This document shows, piece by piece, positions 1-6,229 of a stretch of DNA of 21,076 nt. Origin of the DNA: an uncultured Oscillospiraceae bacterium. Lineage in GTDB: Bacteria > Bacillota > Clostridia > Oscillospirales > Oscillospiraceae. The position numbers and the translations under genes are program-made. The first letter of the stretch is position 1. Every line of letters begins with the position of its first letter. The notes beneath the pieces are model-generated. The model saw only the letters and a list, made by a program, of their open reading frames with translations, made no database searches and had not been told where the DNA came from. The DNA lies in the NCBI GenBank assembly GCA_934589705.1, contig CAKTOH010000024.1, positions 1 through 21,076 of the forward strand, read 5' to 3'.

Positions 1-614
1 TTGCTCAGCAGTGCATTCTGGTCCAGGTTGTTGAGCATGGCATAGAGCTTGTAGGGATCGGAGTTTTCGCAGTCCACCACGATTGCTGCCTGCTGGGCCT
101 GATTCAGGAAGGCATAGATACCGTCCTTGGCAATATTACCGGCATCGGTGACCTTGCTCATGTCCTGGAACGAAGCCAGCATATCATTCTCGTCCAGAAA
201 TGTCTGGATTTCGGTGATTACAATCTGAAGTGCCTGCTCTTGAGGGAATCCATATGCACCTGAGGAAATGATAGGAAATGCAAAGTTGTTACAATTGTAT
301 GCCTTGGCAAGATTCAACGAATTGCGATAGCAAGAAGCCAGCAAACTATGTTCGTTGCAATCGCCACCCATCCATACCGGGCCAACCGTATGAATTACAT
401 ATTTACATACCAGACGGCATCCTTTCGTGATTTTCGCTTGGCCTGTCTTACACCACTTGGAGTTTTACACTCCTCAAGCAGTTCCGGTCCTGCGCGTCTG
501 CGGATTGCACCATCAACACCTCCGCCTCCCAGTAATGAGGAATTGGTAGCATTTACAATTGCATCAACACTCATCCGTGTGATGTCGTTTCGTACTATAG
601 GAAGATAATGGCAT
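1..614 (-). pseudogene. Macro-domain protein, frameshifted and cut by the window edge
   Basis: Read on the minus strand this is a macro (ADP-ribose/O-acetyl-ADP-ribose binding) domain. [20 protein letters not shown] and [10 protein letters not shown] can be read, followed by [10 protein letters not shown] and FPIISSGAYGFP, which are the classic ligand-binding segments. It is not one frame. The ATG at 614 (SD GGGAGG) reads MPL, then a +1 shift near 604 is needed to reach the IVRNDITRM strand, and a second single-base shift near 450-456 is needed to reach KTGQAKIT. Between 450 and base 1 the frame is open and leaves the window. After FLDENDM the sequence stops resembling the usual last macro strand and continues into IVVDCENSDPYKLYAML, which resembles the first acidic motif of NYN/PIN-like nucleases. 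Members of the macro family remove or bind ADP-ribose. Two shifts argue for a decaying gene, though sequencing error cannot be excluded. The macro assignment is firm; the second domain is inference. Confidence 0.8.
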
Positions 615-829
615 ATAAATCCCTCCCTCAGCGTGTAGGTGCAAAATTAACTTCAGTATTATACTCAAATATCAATACAACATCAAGAATAAAAACTGCT
701 TAGTGAAATGAACACCTAAGCAGGATACATTGTAGAATGGATGAAAACGTATCAGGAATTTGCTAAATAAGGAAAAGTGCAACGCAGAAACTATGCCTGA
801 ACGATACAATGTGGGAGCTATCTTTGCTA
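615..829. other. Intergenic stretch, no gene recognised
   Basis: This AT-richer interval lies upstream of the macro-domain start and upstream of the promoter at 830. Short open frames exist on both strands but none has a convincing ribosome binding site or recognisable protein. I see no strong hairpin or repeat here. Confidence 0.5.
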
Positions 830-857
830 TTGACACCTGCTCCCAATATGCTATAAT
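830..857 (+). promoter_or_regulatory. Sigma-A type promoter
   Basis: A perfect -35 TTGACA (830-835) and a perfect -10 TATAAT (852-857) are separated by 16 bp. The only rightward gene before the next terminator is the small ORF at 1013, leaving a leader of about 150 nt. Confidence 0.75.
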
Positions 858-1012
858 ACAGCCAGCAAAGATGCAGACGCCGATCAAGCCACAACTTGAC
901 AAGCGCCTGCGTTTTCCATTTTCAGAAAGGAGCCATGCTGTAAGTATGGATCATCCGCCCACGTACAACCGTACCTTAAAAATTTCATATCGAACCGGAG
1001 GGAACAACCAGC

Positions 1013-1198
1013 TTGGGCCGCAGAAAGAAGCTCATCAACAATTCCGGTATTCCGCAGCACGAGATCGAACGCATTGCCCGGTGCATCCTCCCTGATATTC
1101 TCGCCTACTACGAAAGTGAAGAAGGCCAGCGGGAGTTCCGGGAATGGCAGGCTCAGCGTGAAGCGGAACAGACGGAAGGAAAGGAAGGGAAAAAGTAA
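1013..1198 (+). CDS. Small conserved-type hypothetical protein of accessory DNA
   Basis: This 61-residue protein starts at TTG, 10 nt after a strong SD (GGAGGG, 997-1002). It is basic at the N-terminus (GRRKKLINNSG). It then carries a helix-like segment (HEIERIARCILPDILAYYES) and a highly charged Glu/Gln/Lys-rich tail. There is no signal peptide or membrane segment. I recall small proteins of this style inside integrative elements of Clostridia, but I cannot assign a function. A perfect sigma-A promoter lies 155 bp upstream and an intrinsic terminator follows within 20 nt, so it forms its own transcription unit. Position next to a tRNA gene and a decayed macro-domain gene fits a mobile-element remnant (inference). 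The non-ATG start rests on the SD spacing. Confidence 0.6.
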   Translation: MGRRKKLINNSGIPQHEIERIARCILPDILAYYESEEGQREFREWQAQREAEQTEGKEGKK

Positions 1199-1214
1199 GC
1201 AAGTGACCGAACAG

Positions 1215-1243
1215 GGTGCCGCCAGTTTGGCGGCACCTTTTCT
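1215..1243 (+). terminator. Intrinsic terminator after the 61-residue ORF
   Basis: A 9-bp perfect GC-rich stem (GGTGCCGCC 1215-1223 with GGCGGCACC 1229-1237), loop AGTTT, is followed at once by TTTTCT. Confidence 0.9.
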
Positions 1244-1263
1244 CGTATGACAGGCACCTCCAC

Positions 1264-1376
1264 TCACGCATTTAGAGGGTAAAAAGGCGGCTGATAGCAA
1301 TACCTTTTTATCGCTTTTGGGGCTTAGGGAATACAATGACCTTCGGATGCTCAAAAATGACTTTCTAAATGCGTGA
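1264..1376. repeat. Nested inverted repeat, 113 bp
   Basis: A perfect 13-bp inverted repeat bounds the interval: TCACGCATTTAGA (1264-1276) and TCTAAATGCGTGA (1364-1376). Inside it a second 8-bp pair, TAAAAAGG (1280-1287) and CCTTTTTA (1303-1310), forms a smaller hairpin. No gene is recognisable inside. It could be the ends of a miniature element, a recombinase or relaxase recognition region, or a relic of one. Confidence 0.65.
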
Positions 1377-1380
1377 ATTT

Positions 1381-1500
1381 TCAAAATCTACTCCTGGTTT
1401 CAATTGTATGCCAGTTATCTAATGCTGCTTCTTTTTCCTCGTTCCTCTCGGCTTGAATTATGGCCTTTTGACAACGCCGTTTCGGCAACGCGTTTCCTCA
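1381..1500 (-). other. Possible short coding remnant
   Basis: On the minus strand one frame stays open for about 37 codons and ends at a TGA (1381-1383). Its tail reads IIQAERNEEKEAALDNWHT, a charged, protein-like composition. There is no start codon with an SD, and a stop lies just upstream. It may be the C-terminal relic of an element gene, or chance. Confidence 0.25.
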
Positions 1501-1518
1501 AATTCACCCAAGAAAACA

Positions 1519-1562
1519 AATAATCCGAACCCGTCTCCTACTGAGAACAGGTTCGGATTATT
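1519..1562 (-). terminator. Terminator of the tRNA-Arg gene
   Basis: A perfect 13-bp stem, AATAATCCGAACC (1519-1531) with GGTTCGGATTATT (1550-1562), starts 7 nt beyond the CCA end of the tRNA. In the minus direction it is followed by TGTTTTCTTGG, a usable U-tract. The loop is 18 nt. Confidence 0.8.
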
Positions 1563-1568
1563 CTTCTT

Positions 1569-1644
1569 TGGTACGCCAGAAGGGACTCGAACCCCCAACC
1601 CTCGGAACCGGAATCCGATGCTCTATCCATTGAGCCACTGGCGC
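1569..1644 (-). tRNA. tRNA-Arg (anticodon CCG)
   Basis: This is a complete 76-nt cloverleaf on the minus strand with an encoded CCA (complement of 1569-1571). The acceptor stem is GCGCCAG with CTGGCGT (one G-U pair) and the discriminator is A. The D-arm is GGCTCAATGGATAGAGC. The anticodon stem TCGGA/TCCGA encloses the loop TTCCGGT, giving anticodon CCG (1609-1611), which reads the arginine codon CGG. The T-arm contains GGTTCGAGTCC. It has its own promoter and terminator, so it is transcribed singly. tRNA-Arg genes are common integration sites; accessory-looking DNA lies on the 3' side of this one. I did not find a second copy of its 3' end within the window. Confidence 0.97.
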
Positions 1645-1662
1645 ATTTCTGAAAGCCCGATT

Positions 1663-1691
1663 ATTATAGCAGGATTTCCCGGATTTGTAAA
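1663..1691 (-). promoter_or_regulatory. Promoter of tRNA-Arg
   Basis: Minus strand: -35 TTTACA (complement of 1686-1691), 17-bp spacer, -10 TATAAT (complement of 1663-1668). Transcription would begin about 10 nt before the mature tRNA. Confidence 0.85.
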
Positions 1692-1742
1692 GAGGAAATG
1701 GAAAAAATTTTTGCTCCCAGCGGATTCTTTTTGCGCAAACGG

Positions 1743-1771
1743 TTGTTTTTCCCAATAGAATGTGGTATAAT
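1743..1771 (+). promoter_or_regulatory. Promoter of the DivIVA-like gene
   Basis: The -35 TTGTTT (1743-1748) and -10 TATAAT (1766-1771) are separated by 17 bp. The leader to the ATG at 1802 is about 25 nt and contains the SD AAGGAG. Confidence 0.85.
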
Positions 1772-1801
1772 CCAGAAAAATCCTGCTAAAAGGAGAAAAC
1801 T

Positions 1802-2416
1802 ATGGCCTCTTCTCAGAATTTCCGCACTGCCTTCAACGGCTTCAACCGGGAGGATGTGGTGCATTACTTAGAATATATCAACACCAAGCACACCAATCAG
1901 CTCAATCAGCTTACCGCCGAAAACGAGAGCCTGCGAGAGCGGCTGGAGAGACTGCCCGATGCGGAAAGTCAGCGGCTGCTGGTGGAATCGCTGGAAGAAA
2001 AGTGCCGGAACCTGACCGGTCAGCTGGAAGAGGCCACTTCCCGGGCAGATGCCCTGGAACGGCAGCTGGCAGCGGCTCAGAGCCGGTGCGCCGAATTGAC
2101 GCAGGCAGCCCAGACAGCTCAGCCGGAGCCGGAGACCGGATTGACCCCCACGGCCAGCGACGAGCTGGAGGCTTATCGCCGGGCTGAGCGGATCGAGCGG
2201 GAGGCCAAGGAGCGGTCTGAGCTGGTGTACTACCAGGCCAACAGTGTCCTCAGCCAGACCACCGCCAAGGTGGACAGCCTTTCCGCCGACATCACCCAGA
2301 TGGCCGACCAGGTCGTGAGCCAGCTGACCCAGCTTCAGGCGGCGGTGAGCTCCGGCAAGCAGGCCTTGCAGGAGGCATCCTCCATCATGGGCACCATCCG
2401 CCCGAACCAGAACTGA
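1802..2416 (+). CDS. DivIVA-domain coiled-coil protein
   Basis: This 204-residue cytoplasmic protein has its own promoter and the SD AAGGAG before the ATG. The N-terminus (residues about 7-27, FRTAFNGFNREDVVHYLEYI) matches the short DivIVA motif that binds curved or negatively charged membrane. It is followed by a long coiled coil (about 30-105) rich in Leu, Glu, Gln and Arg, a Pro/Glu/Thr linker (about 106-120) and a second helical segment (about 121-197). DivIVA proteins act as polar or septal scaffolds for division, chromosome anchoring or cell-wall synthesis; which role applies here is not visible. The sequence is shorter and more divergent than classical DivIVA and there is no neighbouring ylm/sep cluster, so it is best called DivIVA-like. 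A 168-bp repeat begins 9 bp after its stop. Confidence 0.8.
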   Translation: MASSQNFRTAFNGFNREDVVHYLEYINTKHTNQLNQLTAENESLRERLERLPDAESQRLLVESLEEKCRNLTGQLEEATSRADALERQLAAAQSRCAELTQAAQTAQPEPETGLTPTASDELEAYRRAERIEREAKERSELVYYQANSVLSQTTAKVDSLSADITQMADQVVSQLTQLQAAVSSGKQALQEASSIMGTIRPNQN

Positions 2417-2424
2417 ACATTTTC

Positions 2425-2592
2425 ATACTGAACTCCAATTAAAATCTTTAAAAAAGATTTTAATTGCCTGAAGGGCATGGAGTTCATATGAGACTTGTTT
2501 TGTGATTTCTTTCCTTATAAATCACAAAACAGGCAGCGCCTTCAGGCGATGCCTTCCTGATTAAAATTAAGATTTTAATCAGGAAATAGTAT
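2425..2592 (+). repeat. 168-bp multi-hairpin repeat, copy 1
   Basis: By eye this is base-for-base the same as 13087-13254, in the same orientation. It folds into three strong hairpins: CAATTAAAATCTTT (2436-2449) with AAAGATTTTAATTG (2453-2466); TGTTTTGTGATTT (2496-2508) with AAATCACAAAACA (2519-2531); and TTCCTGATTAAAAT (2554-2567) with ATTTTAATCAGGAA (2572-2585). Two further pairs bracket them: TGAACTCCA (2429-2437) with TGGAGTTCA (2478-2486), and GCCTGAAGG (2466-2474) with CCTTCAGGC (2539-2547). Its ends are inverted: ATACT opens and AGTAT closes it, and both ends carry ATTAAAATCTT about 13 nt in. Both copies are flanked by TA on each side. A MITE-like element is the best reading. It may also end transcription of the DivIVA-like gene. 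Confidence 0.9.
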
Positions 2593-2593
2593 C

Positions 2594-2624
2594 AGAGCGC
2601 ACGCCTTGGGTGTGCGCTCTTTTT
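2594..2624 (+). terminator. Terminator-like hairpin abutting the fliB-like SD
   Basis: AGAGCGCAC (2594-2602) pairs with GTGCGCTCT (2612-2620) and is followed by TTTT. The U-tract ends directly against the SD GGAGGA (2625-2630) of the next gene. It has the form of an intrinsic terminator and could act as an attenuator of that gene or simply end read-through from upstream. Confidence 0.75.
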
Positions 2625-2635
2625 GGAGGAATTCC

Positions 2636-3637
2636 ATGGAAGTTACAAAACCGGATTATTATGACCGTTTTCGCTGCCTGGCGGGGGAATGCCCGGACAG
2701 CTGCTGCAAGGACTGGCAGGTGCAGGTGGACGAAGCCTCTGCCCGGCGTTACCGTGCTCTGGCCGGGGCTTTGGGAGAGAAACTCCGGGCGGCTCTCCGA
2801 CAGGAGGACGGGGAAACCTATCTGACCGTTCAGGACGGACGGTGCCCTATGTGGCGGCGGGACGGCCTGTGCCAGATTCAGGCGGAGCTGGGGGAGGGAG
2901 CGTTGTGCGAGACCTGCCGCCGGTTCCCTCGGCTGACCCACGACTATGGGGACTTTGTGGAGCTTGGCCTGGAGCTTAGCTGCCCGGAGGCGGCCAGGTG
3001 GATTCTGGATGAAAAGAGCTGCTATGTGACGGAGAAGAATCCCGGCGGGGAAGACCCGGAATATGACCGGGAGGCCATGGCGGTTCTGAAACGCACCCGA
3101 ACCCAGGCGTTGGAAATTCTGAATGAGACGGACATTTCCCGGGCGTTGTCCCTGCTCCTGCTTTACGGCTGCCAGGCGCAGGGTGAGCTGGACGGAGAAG
3201 AGGAACGCCCCTTTGACCGGGGAGCGGCCTGGGACACGGCCGGAGCCATGGCTCAGTCCGGGGAGCCGGAGGCGGTGCTGGGATTCTTCTCCGGTCTGGA
3301 AATCCTGACGGACACCTGGCGGCAGCGGCTGAAGGCGCCGGAACCAGGGAACTGGGATTGCCGGACGGGAAATCTGCTCCGGTATTATGTCAACCGATAC
3401 TGGCTTCAGGCGGTGTCGGATTACGACCTGTACGGCCGGGTAAAATTCATGGTGATTTCCTGCCTGGTGCTTCGGATTCTGGGGGGCGATTTCCGGGAAA
3501 CGGCTCAGCTTTTTTCCAAGGAAATCGAAAATGACGCGGAGAATCTGGACGCCATTCTGGATGCTGCCTATGAAAATCCGGTGTTCACCGATGCCAAGCT
3601 GCTGGGGATGCTACTGGAGAATGGTGAGCACAGATAA
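2636..3637 (+). CDS. fliB: FliB-like flagellin lysine-N-methylase
   Basis: This 333-residue protein starts at ATG 2636, 5 nt after the SD GGAGGA; an upstream in-frame TTG falls inside the hairpin and is rejected. The N-terminal half carries the cysteine pattern of the FliB family: C14, C19 and C23-C24 (AGECPDSCCKDW), then C70, C79, C91 and C94 (GRCPMW, GLCQIQ, LCETCRRFPR). The family methylates lysines of flagellin; the cysteines probably bind metal or an iron-sulfur centre. The C-terminal half is helical with little recognisable detail. It is somewhat shorter than the roughly 380 residues I associate with the family. No flagellar gene is visible in the window, so the substrate may be encoded elsewhere or may not be flagellin. 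No clear promoter lies between the upstream gene and this one except possibly inside the 168-bp repeat. Confidence 0.82.
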   Translation: MEVTKPDYYDRFRCLAGECPDSCCKDWQVQVDEASARRYRALAGALGEKLRAALRQEDGETYLTVQDGRCPMWRRDGLCQIQAELGEGALCETCRRFPRLTHDYGDFVELGLELSCPEAARWILDEKSCYVTEKNPGGEDPEYDREAMAVLKRTRTQALEILNETDISRALSLLLLYGCQAQGELDGEEERPFDRGAAWDTAGAMAQSGEPEAVLGFFSGLEILTDTWRQRLKAPEPGNWDCRTGNLLRYYVNRYWLQAVSDYDLYGRVKFMVISCLVLRILGGDFRETAQLFSKEIENDAENLDAILDAAYENPVFTDAKLLGMLLENGEHR

Positions 3638-3656
3638 ATATAACGGTGATTATATC

Positions 3657-3686
3657 AGCCGCCCCTGCACAGTGGCAGGGGCGGCT
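3657..3686. terminator. Bidirectional hairpin between convergent genes
   Basis: A 12-bp perfect GC-rich stem, AGCCGCCCCTGC (3657-3668) with GCAGGGGCGGCT (3675-3686), lies between the ends of the fliB-like gene and the minus-strand EF-hand gene. Neither side has a good U-tract, so termination is inferred from stem strength and position. Confidence 0.6.
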
Positions 3687-3693
3687 GATAAGC

Positions 3694-4692
3694 TTAAAAA
3701 TCTACTTCGTATTCAAAAGACCTGCGGGACTCTTTTTTTACCTCGGAGACCATCGTGGCACTTCCTGCGAGTTTCATTGCTTTCAATGCCGCGTCTATTT
3801 TGCAGGCATCGTTTTCGCAAATACCGGAGGAATTGCTGAGCTGTAAGCTGAAGTCCTGATGGAAGATTGGAGAATTTTCATCCATCCGCAGGGCAATCAG
3901 GGATTGGATACTGGGTTCTCCACGGAGATAGTACAATTTTGGCGCAATAGGTGCATGTCCTAAACACTGTAATTCTGCCGCAACCTGTATATTCGTGTTA
4001 TCCGATGCGGAAACACTGTGGGTTCCATCGACATCGGCTTTTCCGGCTGCAAGTTTGCCTCCGACCTTTCCCTTCATTTCGCATTTGGCCACGGTTTCGC
4101 TTTTTTCTTTGTATGTAACCCGGAAGTGCTTTGCGCCCAAGTCTTGAGCGATTTTCTGAAGCTCGTTCACGCGGGCGATTTTCAGATAATCAAAATAGTG
4201 GTCTAACGCAATATATTTATCCCTGTCGCTGGGATCCACATAGTAGATTTCACTGTCGGCACCGGGGAAAAGCGTCAGGCCGAAAGCTTCCACTGCGTCT
4301 TTGTAGATATGGATGATACGCAGTCCCTTCTGTACGGTGACAAAGCCGATGGAACCCTTGCAGACTTCGCTTTCCGCATGCCTTTTGTCCATCTCCGATA
4401 CGCGAATCAGCTTGGAAAGCGTGAATTCGGCACTGGTCAAATCGGCGGGGAAAATAGGCTGCAACGCTTGCAGCTCTTTTTCACGGCTTTTGGCTTCGGC
4501 ATTGCTCTTCGCAGCATTGGCTGCATTACCTACGGCCTGGGCAAGGGCGGATACATCCTTCCTATCAAGTGTTCCGTCGCCATTCTGGTCGATAGCATTT
4601 ATGATGTTGTCTTTTGCCTTGCCGAGGAAAGCCTTTGCATTCTGACCGGCACCGACTGCCACCTCGCCGAGGTTGATTTTCTTGATTTCCAT
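3694..4692 (-). CDS. Cytoplasmic EF-hand protein of unknown family
   Basis: This 332-residue protein starts at the ATG whose complement is 4690-4692, behind a purine-rich AGGAAG site; its promoter lies 65 bp upstream. An in-frame extension to 4800 would run through that promoter and is rejected. Residues 35-46 (DQNGDGTLDRKD) form a complete EF-hand loop with acidic or polar ligands at positions 1, 3, 5, 7, 9 and 12. An Ala-rich helix (about 47-75) follows, then about 255 residues of mixed alpha/beta sequence I do not recognise. That part includes a VTVQKGLRIIHIYKDAVEAFG strand-helix and a Gly/Lys-rich stretch (KGKVGGKLAAGKADVDG). No signal peptide or membrane segment is present, which is unusual for a bacterial EF-hand/dockerin-like motif. 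Calcium binding is likely; further function is unknown. Confidence 0.75.
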   Translation of the reverse strand: MEIKKINLGEVAVGAGQNAKAFLGKAKDNIINAIDQNGDGTLDRKDVSALAQAVGNAANAAKSNAEAKSREKELQALQPIFPADLTSAEFTLSKLIRVSEMDKRHAESEVCKGSIGFVTVQKGLRIIHIYKDAVEAFGLTLFPGADSEIYYVDPSDRDKYIALDHYFDYLKIARVNELQKIAQDLGAKHFRVTYKEKSETVAKCEMKGKVGGKLAAGKADVDGTHSVSASDNTNIQVAAELQCLGHAPIAPKLYYLRGEPSIQSLIALRMDENSPIFHQDFSLQLSNSSGICENDACKIDAALKAMKLAGSATMVSEVKKESRRSFEYEVDF

Positions 4693-4756
4693 TACATCTC
4701 TTCCTTTCTGTGTTTTACCATAACAGGAAATGAAAATGCTGCGAAATGCTATAGAT

Positions 4757-4785
4757 ATCATAACATTTTTCGGCTTATGATGCAA
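4757..4785 (-). promoter_or_regulatory. Promoter of the EF-hand gene
   Basis: Minus strand: -35 TTGCAT (complement of 4780-4785), 17-bp spacer, -10 TATGAT (complement of 4757-4762). Confidence 0.75.
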
Positions 4786-4794
4786 CAAAAAATC

Positions 4795-4865
4795 AAACAA
4801 AAAGAAGCTGTCTGACGGATATATCCCCCAAAACAGTGTCGGGGGATATATCGGAATCAGACAGC
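4795..4865 (-). terminator. hisS terminator
   Basis: A long stem starts 9 nt past the hisS stop. The outer pair is GCTGTCTGA (4807-4815) with TCAGACAGC (4857-4865). The inner pair is GATATATCCCCC with GGGGGATATATC. In the minus direction it is followed by TTCTTTTTGTTTG. It lies just upstream of the EF-hand promoter. Confidence 0.92.
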
Positions 4866-4873
4866 CTTATAGC

Positions 4874-6229
4874 TTACTTTTCCAGAATCACAGCGCAGTC
4901 GGCACTGGCCAAGGCATTTTTGATATAGGCGGCGGCATCGGCGGGGGACAGCTTCACCTGCTCGCCGGTTGCCATATTCTTCACGGAGCACACACCCTCG
5001 GCGATTTCGTCCTCGCCCAGAAGCACCACGAAGGGCACCTCCAGCTTGTTGGCGTAGGCCATCTTCTGCTTGAATTTCTTCTGCTCGCCGTAGAGCTGCA
5101 CCCGCAGACCGGCGGAGCGGATGGTTTCGGCCAGGGCGATGGCGGCGGCAGGGCTGTCGGTCATGGGCAGCACCAGGGCATCCGCCGGGGCGGAGGGAAG
5201 GGCGGGGTTCAGAAGCCCCTGCTCGTCCAGCACATAGAAAAGCCGGGTCAGACCGATGGAAATGCCCACGCCGGGCAGAGCCTTGTCGATATAATAGCCT
5301 GCCAGATTGTCGTACCGGCCGCCGGAGCACACGGAACCGATTTCCGGATGGTCAAGAAGAGTGGTCTCATAGACCGTGCCGGTGTAGTAGTCCAGCCCCC
5401 GGGCGATGGTCAGGTCAACGGCGAAGTTGGCCTCCGGCACACCGAAGGCGGCCAGGTTCACGGTGACGGCCTTCAGCTCGGAAAGACCCTGGTCGAACAT
5501 TTCGTTCCGGCCGGCATAGCCCTCCAGGGCGGACAGAACCTGGGAATTGGAGCCGGTGATGGCGATGAAGCGGAGAATTTCGTCCGCCTGATCCTCCGTC
5601 AGGCCGCAGTCCTCCAGGAGAATCAGCCTGACCTTGTCGGCGCCGATCTTATCCAGCTTATCCACGGTGCGCATAATGTCTCCGGACTTTTCGGACAGAC
5701 CCAGCATGGCGTAAAAACCGTTGAGAATCTTCCGGTTGTTCACCCGGATCTGGAACCGGCTCAGGCCGAAGCCGCGGAAAACCTTGTAGATAATGGCGGG
5801 AATCTCCGCCTCGTTGAGAATGTCCAGCTTGCCGTCGCCGATGATGTCGATGTCCGCTTGGTAGAACTCCCGGAACCGACCCCGCTGAGCCCGCTCTCCC
5901 CGGTAGACCTTGCTGATCTGGAACCGGCGGAAGGGGAAGGCCAGCTCGTTATAGTGAAGGGCAACATACTTTGCCAGAGGTACGGTCAGGTCAAAGCGCA
6001 GAGCCAGGTCGCTGTCGCCCTTGGTAAAGCGGTAAATCTGCTTCTCGGTTTCGCCGCCGCCTTTGGCAAGGAGAATCTGGGCATCCTCGATAACCGGGGT
6101 GTCCAGAGGGGCGAAGCCGTAGGAGGCGTAGGTGGTGCGCAGAATCTCCAGCATTTTCTCGAAGCGAATCTGCTTGCCGGGAAGCAGCTCCATGAAGCCG
6201 GACAGGGTGCGGGGCTTGATGATATCCAT
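4874..6229 (-). CDS. hisS: Histidyl-tRNA synthetase
   Basis: This 451-residue class II aminoacyl-tRNA synthetase charges tRNA-His with histidine using ATP. Visible signatures are motif 1 in the first 60 residues (GFMELLPGKQIRFEKM...TPVIED), motif 2 around residues 110-130 (YRGERAQRGRFREFYQADID), the histidine-specific HisA loop (ARGLDYYTGTVYE) and HisB (CSGGRYDNL), and motif 3 near GVGISIGLTRL. A C-terminal anticodon-binding domain (about 350-451, VLPMTDSPAAAIALAETIR onward) follows. Length is typical. The ATG at 6229 is preceded by AAAGGA with 9 nt spacing. A strong terminator follows. It is downstream of mgsA-like on the same strand but separated by 325 bp of repeats. aspS, its frequent partner in Firmicutes, is not adjacent. 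I found no T-box or convincing promoter in the upstream gap. Confidence 0.97.
   Translation of the reverse strand: MDIIKPRTLSGFMELLPGKQIRFEKMLEILRTTYASYGFAPLDTPVIEDAQILLAKGGGETEKQIYRFTKGDSDLALRFDLTVPLAKYVALHYNELAFPFRRFQISKVYRGERAQRGRFREFYQADIDIIGDGKLDILNEAEIPAIIYKVFRGFGLSRFQIRVNNRKILNGFYAMLGLSEKSGDIMRTVDKLDKIGADKVRLILLEDCGLTEDQADEILRFIAITGSNSQVLSALEGYAGRNEMFDQGLSELKAVTVNLAAFGVPEANFAVDLTIARGLDYYTGTVYETTLLDHPEIGSVCSGGRYDNLAGYYIDKALPGVGISIGLTRLFYVLDEQGLLNPALPSAPADALVLPMTDSPAAAIALAETIRSAGLRVQLYGEQKKFKQKMAYANKLEVPFVVLLGEDEIAEGVCSVKNMATGEQVKLSPADAAAYIKNALASADCAVILEK

Noticed and set aside
760..1095. Plus-strand frame containing MDHPPTYNRTLK before the 61-residue ORF
   Set aside because: It spans the promoter and continues out of frame over the better ORF; at most a short leader peptide from 949, with poor SD spacing.
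884..1384. 166-codon minus-strand frame over the accessory region
   Set aside because: Overlaps the promoter, the 61-residue gene and its terminator; it begins in the inverted repeat and has no SD-supported start.
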